A stretch of DNA of 64,000 nt from Gonocerus acuteangulatus (Eukaryota; Arthropoda; Insecta; Hemiptera; Coreidae), in assembly GCA_946811695.1 (NCBI GenBank), contig OX328132.1, positions 92,592,400-92,656,399 of the forward strand. Direction: 5' to 3'. The first letter of the stretch is position 1; every line of letters starts with the position of its first letter. The position numbers and the translations under genes were made by a program. The notes under the pieces are model-generated. The model was not told the origin of the DNA, searched no databases, and saw only the letters and a program-made list of their open reading frames with translations. This document shows, piece by piece, positions 61,205 to 64,000 of this stretch.

Positions 61205-61628
61205 AGGATCTTCCAATGATTTTATTTCTTTCTATTCAATGGGTCAAAGTCAATGTATACCATTGATTCATTCATATATTTTTGTTGTGCTGCATTTTAC
61301 CTACATTTTCTGAGAGCTTAGAAATACATATCTAAATCATATGTAGCCGTCACTGCAAAGTGTGTAAAACGCTAACCTAATAAATTATGTGACTTGTGAT
61401 ATTAACGTTAGTAGGGTAAAAAGGGGGAAGCTGGCACAGTTTCGTGAGGAAGATGGCGGCGCCCATGATTTCCCCGCCAAAAAGACGCAACTAGCTGTTC
61501 TGACCGTGTCGGGAAGAGGGGGGGGGGGGATGGCGGAGGCCATAGAGTTCTAGCCACATTTTATGTCCTCTTCGAAAAGCTCTTTGGATGACCTTGAGTA
61601 ACCAAGTATGACCCTAAAACTATAAAAT

Positions 61629-61700
61629 TCCGACTCGCAGGAACTGCAGCATCTTAGCGCGGTTCCGTTCATGTCCCTAGTGCCATTTGATAAGCTTAGA
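61629..61700 (+). repeat. Hairpin repeat family H, copy 8
   Basis: GACTCGCAGGAACTGCAGCA, TCTTAGCGCGGTTCCGTTCA and GTCCCTAGTGCCATTTG. The closest to a consensus copy. Confidence 0.75.
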
Positions 61701-61732
61701 AAAGAAATAAACTTATTTTTTTTATATATCTT

Positions 61733-61880
61733 GTGAAAATTGTCAAAATCCTCTCGAACATCTCGAATAAAAGTGATATTAAGGCGTCAGGGACACCGAC
61801 AGTAGCTAACTTTTACACAGAAGCGGAAATTACAGAATCTGGCTCTCATTCTAAAGCAAAGGTCTATAAATCAATACAAA
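61733..61880 (-). repeat. Family B copy
   Basis: Reverse complement of 55990-56135. An open frame (61733-61978) overlaps it but has no recognisable content. Confidence 0.7.
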
Positions 61881-61916
61881 ATATGCCTAATAAAGCCTTT
61901 CTAGTGGATACAGAAG

Positions 61917-62172
61917 CATGGGCGTATATGAGGGGGGGGGCTGAGGGGTCTGCAGCCCCTCCCGAAATTTTGAATTGATGATAATAACTTCTCGTAAAAC
62001 CCTTAAAAATAAATTAAATAAGATCACTTAGTTCATAAAACATATTTTATTTTACGTGTAATAGCGTTTTAGTTGCCTAAAACTATTCCAAGCTCTAAAT
62101 ATTTAGTATTCCATACCCTGGAAATGGTCTCAGCCCCCCCCCCCCCCGAAATTGTTTTTATATACGCCCATG
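61917..62172. mobile_element. hAT-type MITE, family 2, copy 5
   Basis: Ends CATGGGCGTATATG and TATACGCCCATG with a perfect 8-bp duplication TACAGAAG (61909-61916 and 62173-62180). Inverted relative to copy 1. Confidence 0.92.
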
Positions 62173-62179
62173 TACAGAA

Positions 62180-62960
62180 GGATCAAGAAGAAGTACACAA
62201 GATTGAGAAGAATACCCTGCCTAATATAGCCTATATAGAATAATATGCCGAATAAAACCTATCTAGTTAATACACAAGGACAAATAAAAGTCTTGACGAA
62301 TAACAAGTCAAGAATAAAAACTTTATTTAACAAAATAAAACAAAGTTTAGTTGCCCAACTAAAATAGAATAATATACCTAATTAAGTCTATGGAGTAGAC
62401 ACAAATGGACCAAAAACAAGTCTTGTGGAATATTGTTTTTTTTCTAATTAAATACTTTTTATCAATATTTAGTATATAACCTTTGTTGAAAACTATTCAT
62501 TGCTAATTGATGAATCGGTTTACAACTAAGTAGTCTTTATGAATATTTAGTATATAACCTATGTTTGGATCTGTGTTTTTGGGGTGCTCTCCGCCGAGGC
62601 TTTGTATTTGTGTCGGCAGATACCTGGGGTATATTTACAGCTCTTGAGGATTAACTCTTAGCAGGTAAATTTCCTGCGGACCTTCTGCTTCTACGGGCAT
62701 TGACCCGCCATATCCGCTCATAGTATCTAACCGTTGTGAAGTTTATTTTTTGGATTTAGGACTTAATATACATATGTGGACTAAATCATAGCAAGAAGTA
62801 ATCCTCCGTCGTCGGTTCTTAACTATGTAGACTCGCTAATGTTATCCAATCTTAGATACATCGTATTTAAAATCCACAGCAAAAACACGACATTTCATCA
62901 GAATCCCCTGCTGAATAAAACTTATATAGAATAATATGCAAAATAAAGCCTATCTAGTGG
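62180..62960. repeat. Short interspersed words, possibly a decayed element
   Basis: AATAATATGCCGAATAAAAC / CCTATCTAGTKGATA-like words recur near 61880, 62240, 62362 and 62925. Between them is a GC-richer block (62580-62720) that I do not recognise. Confidence 0.4.
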
Positions 62961-63314
62961 ATAAAATTAGAGGAAAAAAGCCGTTCGTGGTGGTAGAAAA
63001 TCTTAAAAGTATTTCGCTTAGAAATCTCCGAAATATTGTCACTAATTTTACGTATCCTGTTTTATAGCCAAATAGATTTATATTCTATAATCAATAAGAA
63101 AAACCTACTAACAATAAAAAACTATGGGTAACAGATGAAAATAGGGAATACCAAGAATAATTCTAAAGAACGAAATCAACACCAGTACGGCATCTTCGAA
63201 TTCTAACAAACAAAATATTGATTCTAATTATACGTATCCTGTTTTATTGACAAATACATTTGACTACTATAAGCAATTAAAAAAGCAATAAAAAACCAAG
63301 GGAAAGAGACAAAA

Positions 63315-63420
63315 ATTACAAAAAGAACGACAAAAACCCGTTCATAAGAACAAAACAGACGTATTTGAAGTTTTAAGCATTTATTTCTCCGATTGACATA
63401 ACCTAATCAAAAATAGTTTT
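63315..63420 (+). repeat. Repeat shared with 13.29-13.40 kb
   Basis: ACAAAAACCCGTTCATAAGA and TTATTTCTCCGATTGACATA; same orientation as the copy in PIK3C2 intron 9. Confidence 0.65.
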
Positions 63421-63757
63421 AGAATCATTTTTGTAGAGAATTTAGTAAGCTTTCAAATAGTTTCAATCCACTTACCACGATTTCCCAACCGTGTTCGAGA
63501 TATTAATGAAAGTATACGAAGTTTCCAAAACTTTTCATATCTGTTCATAAAATATTTTATTCTAACCCTTCCTTAACTCCAAACGTAACATAACTTTCAA
63601 CATATTAGTTTTAATGAAAGTAGAACATGCAGATAATGTTTCAACTGAATCCCGTTATTCTAAGTACCCAAACCAAAAACGGTATTCAAAAACTATTTTT
63701 CCAATTTTCTCGACAACGGTTAAAGCTATCGCCTTGAAAATGGTTTCATTCGTTTTT

Positions 63758-64000
63758 CTAGCCCAAGAAGCCTATAAAACGAGTACTTACAAGCTTATGA
63801 ACTCAAAAATGTAAGCGTTACGATTTTTTCTGCGCGAATTTTGCCCCAAACGCCATCTTCCAGTGGGCGGATTTTGCTGGTTAACGAACTTGACCTTTCA
63901 AATTGGACGACAGATTTTTGTACCAAATTTCATCAAAATCGGACCATTCGTCTTCTATTTAGAGAGCGAACAGACAAATATATATATATATATATATATA
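63758..64000 (+). repeat. Family D copy 2 ending in (TA)n
   Basis: Matches 54697-54850, then continues with CATCAAAATCGGACCATTCG and AGAGAGCGAACAGACAAA and runs into a (TA)n array at the window edge. Shows that the GAACAGACAAA-(TA)n junction is the end of this repeat. Confidence 0.7.

Noticed and set aside
13018..61700. Helitron 3' ends (hairpin followed by CTAG)
   Set aside because: The hairpin and CCTAG are present, but similarity between copies continues past CTAG, so it is not the element border.
1..64000. CRISPR arrays, rRNA genes, bacterial operons
   Set aside because: No regularly spaced repeats with unique spacers and no rRNA or prokaryotic signals; the window is eukaryotic.

Overview
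The window is eukaryotic, almost certainly arthropod (probably insect) genomic DNA. It is AT-rich and dominated by transposable elements, with spliced genes split by long transposon-filled introns, long (TA)n arrays, tRNA-headed SINEs, and arthropod-typical elements (mariner, R1-like, RTE-like and jockey-like LINEs, Penelope-like, Copia, gypsy gag, hAT-type MITEs). I cannot name the species.

Three host loci are supported. (1) A class II phosphoinositide 3-kinase (PIK3C2) gene on the minus strand runs from 35.44 kb to 3.27 kb. I traced 15 coding exons whose splice phases all agree, giving about 788 residues: a UIM-like N-terminus, an acidic/proline-rich adaptor region, the Ras-binding domain, the helical linker and the start of the PI3K-type C2 domain. 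The C2 remainder, helical and catalytic domains and 3' end lie beyond the left edge. (2) A short intronless Sm/LSm-fold protein gene lies at 51.21-50.94 kb (minus), with a poly(A) signal. (3) The first two coding exons of a CFAP57-like WD-repeat ciliary protein lie at 56.81-58.87 kb (plus), continuing past the right edge.

Layout: 0.5-2.2 kb foldback element with a nested Penelope-like foldback; 3.3-35.4 kb PIK3C2 exons, with introns holding a SINE, a Penelope-like GIY-YIG remnant, three mariner-type elements, a broken R1 LINE with a pogo-like MITE inside it, an RTE LINE and a jockey-type LINE; 36-39 kb a foldback MITE and R2-like and RNase H-bearing LINE fragments; 39-44 kb nested inverted repeats around a gypsy gag fragment with one LTR; 43.9-46.7 kb a truncated Copia element with two hAT-type MITEs, each with a perfect 8-bp target duplication; 47-50.2 kb a tandem duplication, one copy carrying a LINE; 51-64 kb the Sm gene, the CFAP57 start, a foldback element, MITEs, two minisatellites and SINEs.

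The most unusual observation is a compound SINE at 59.45-59.86 kb. It is best explained as a retroposed read-through transcript carrying about 135 bp of the 3' flank of the SINE at 5.8 kb, joined to a second partial SINE. No prokaryotic-type system, CRISPR array or bona fide tRNA/rRNA gene was seen.
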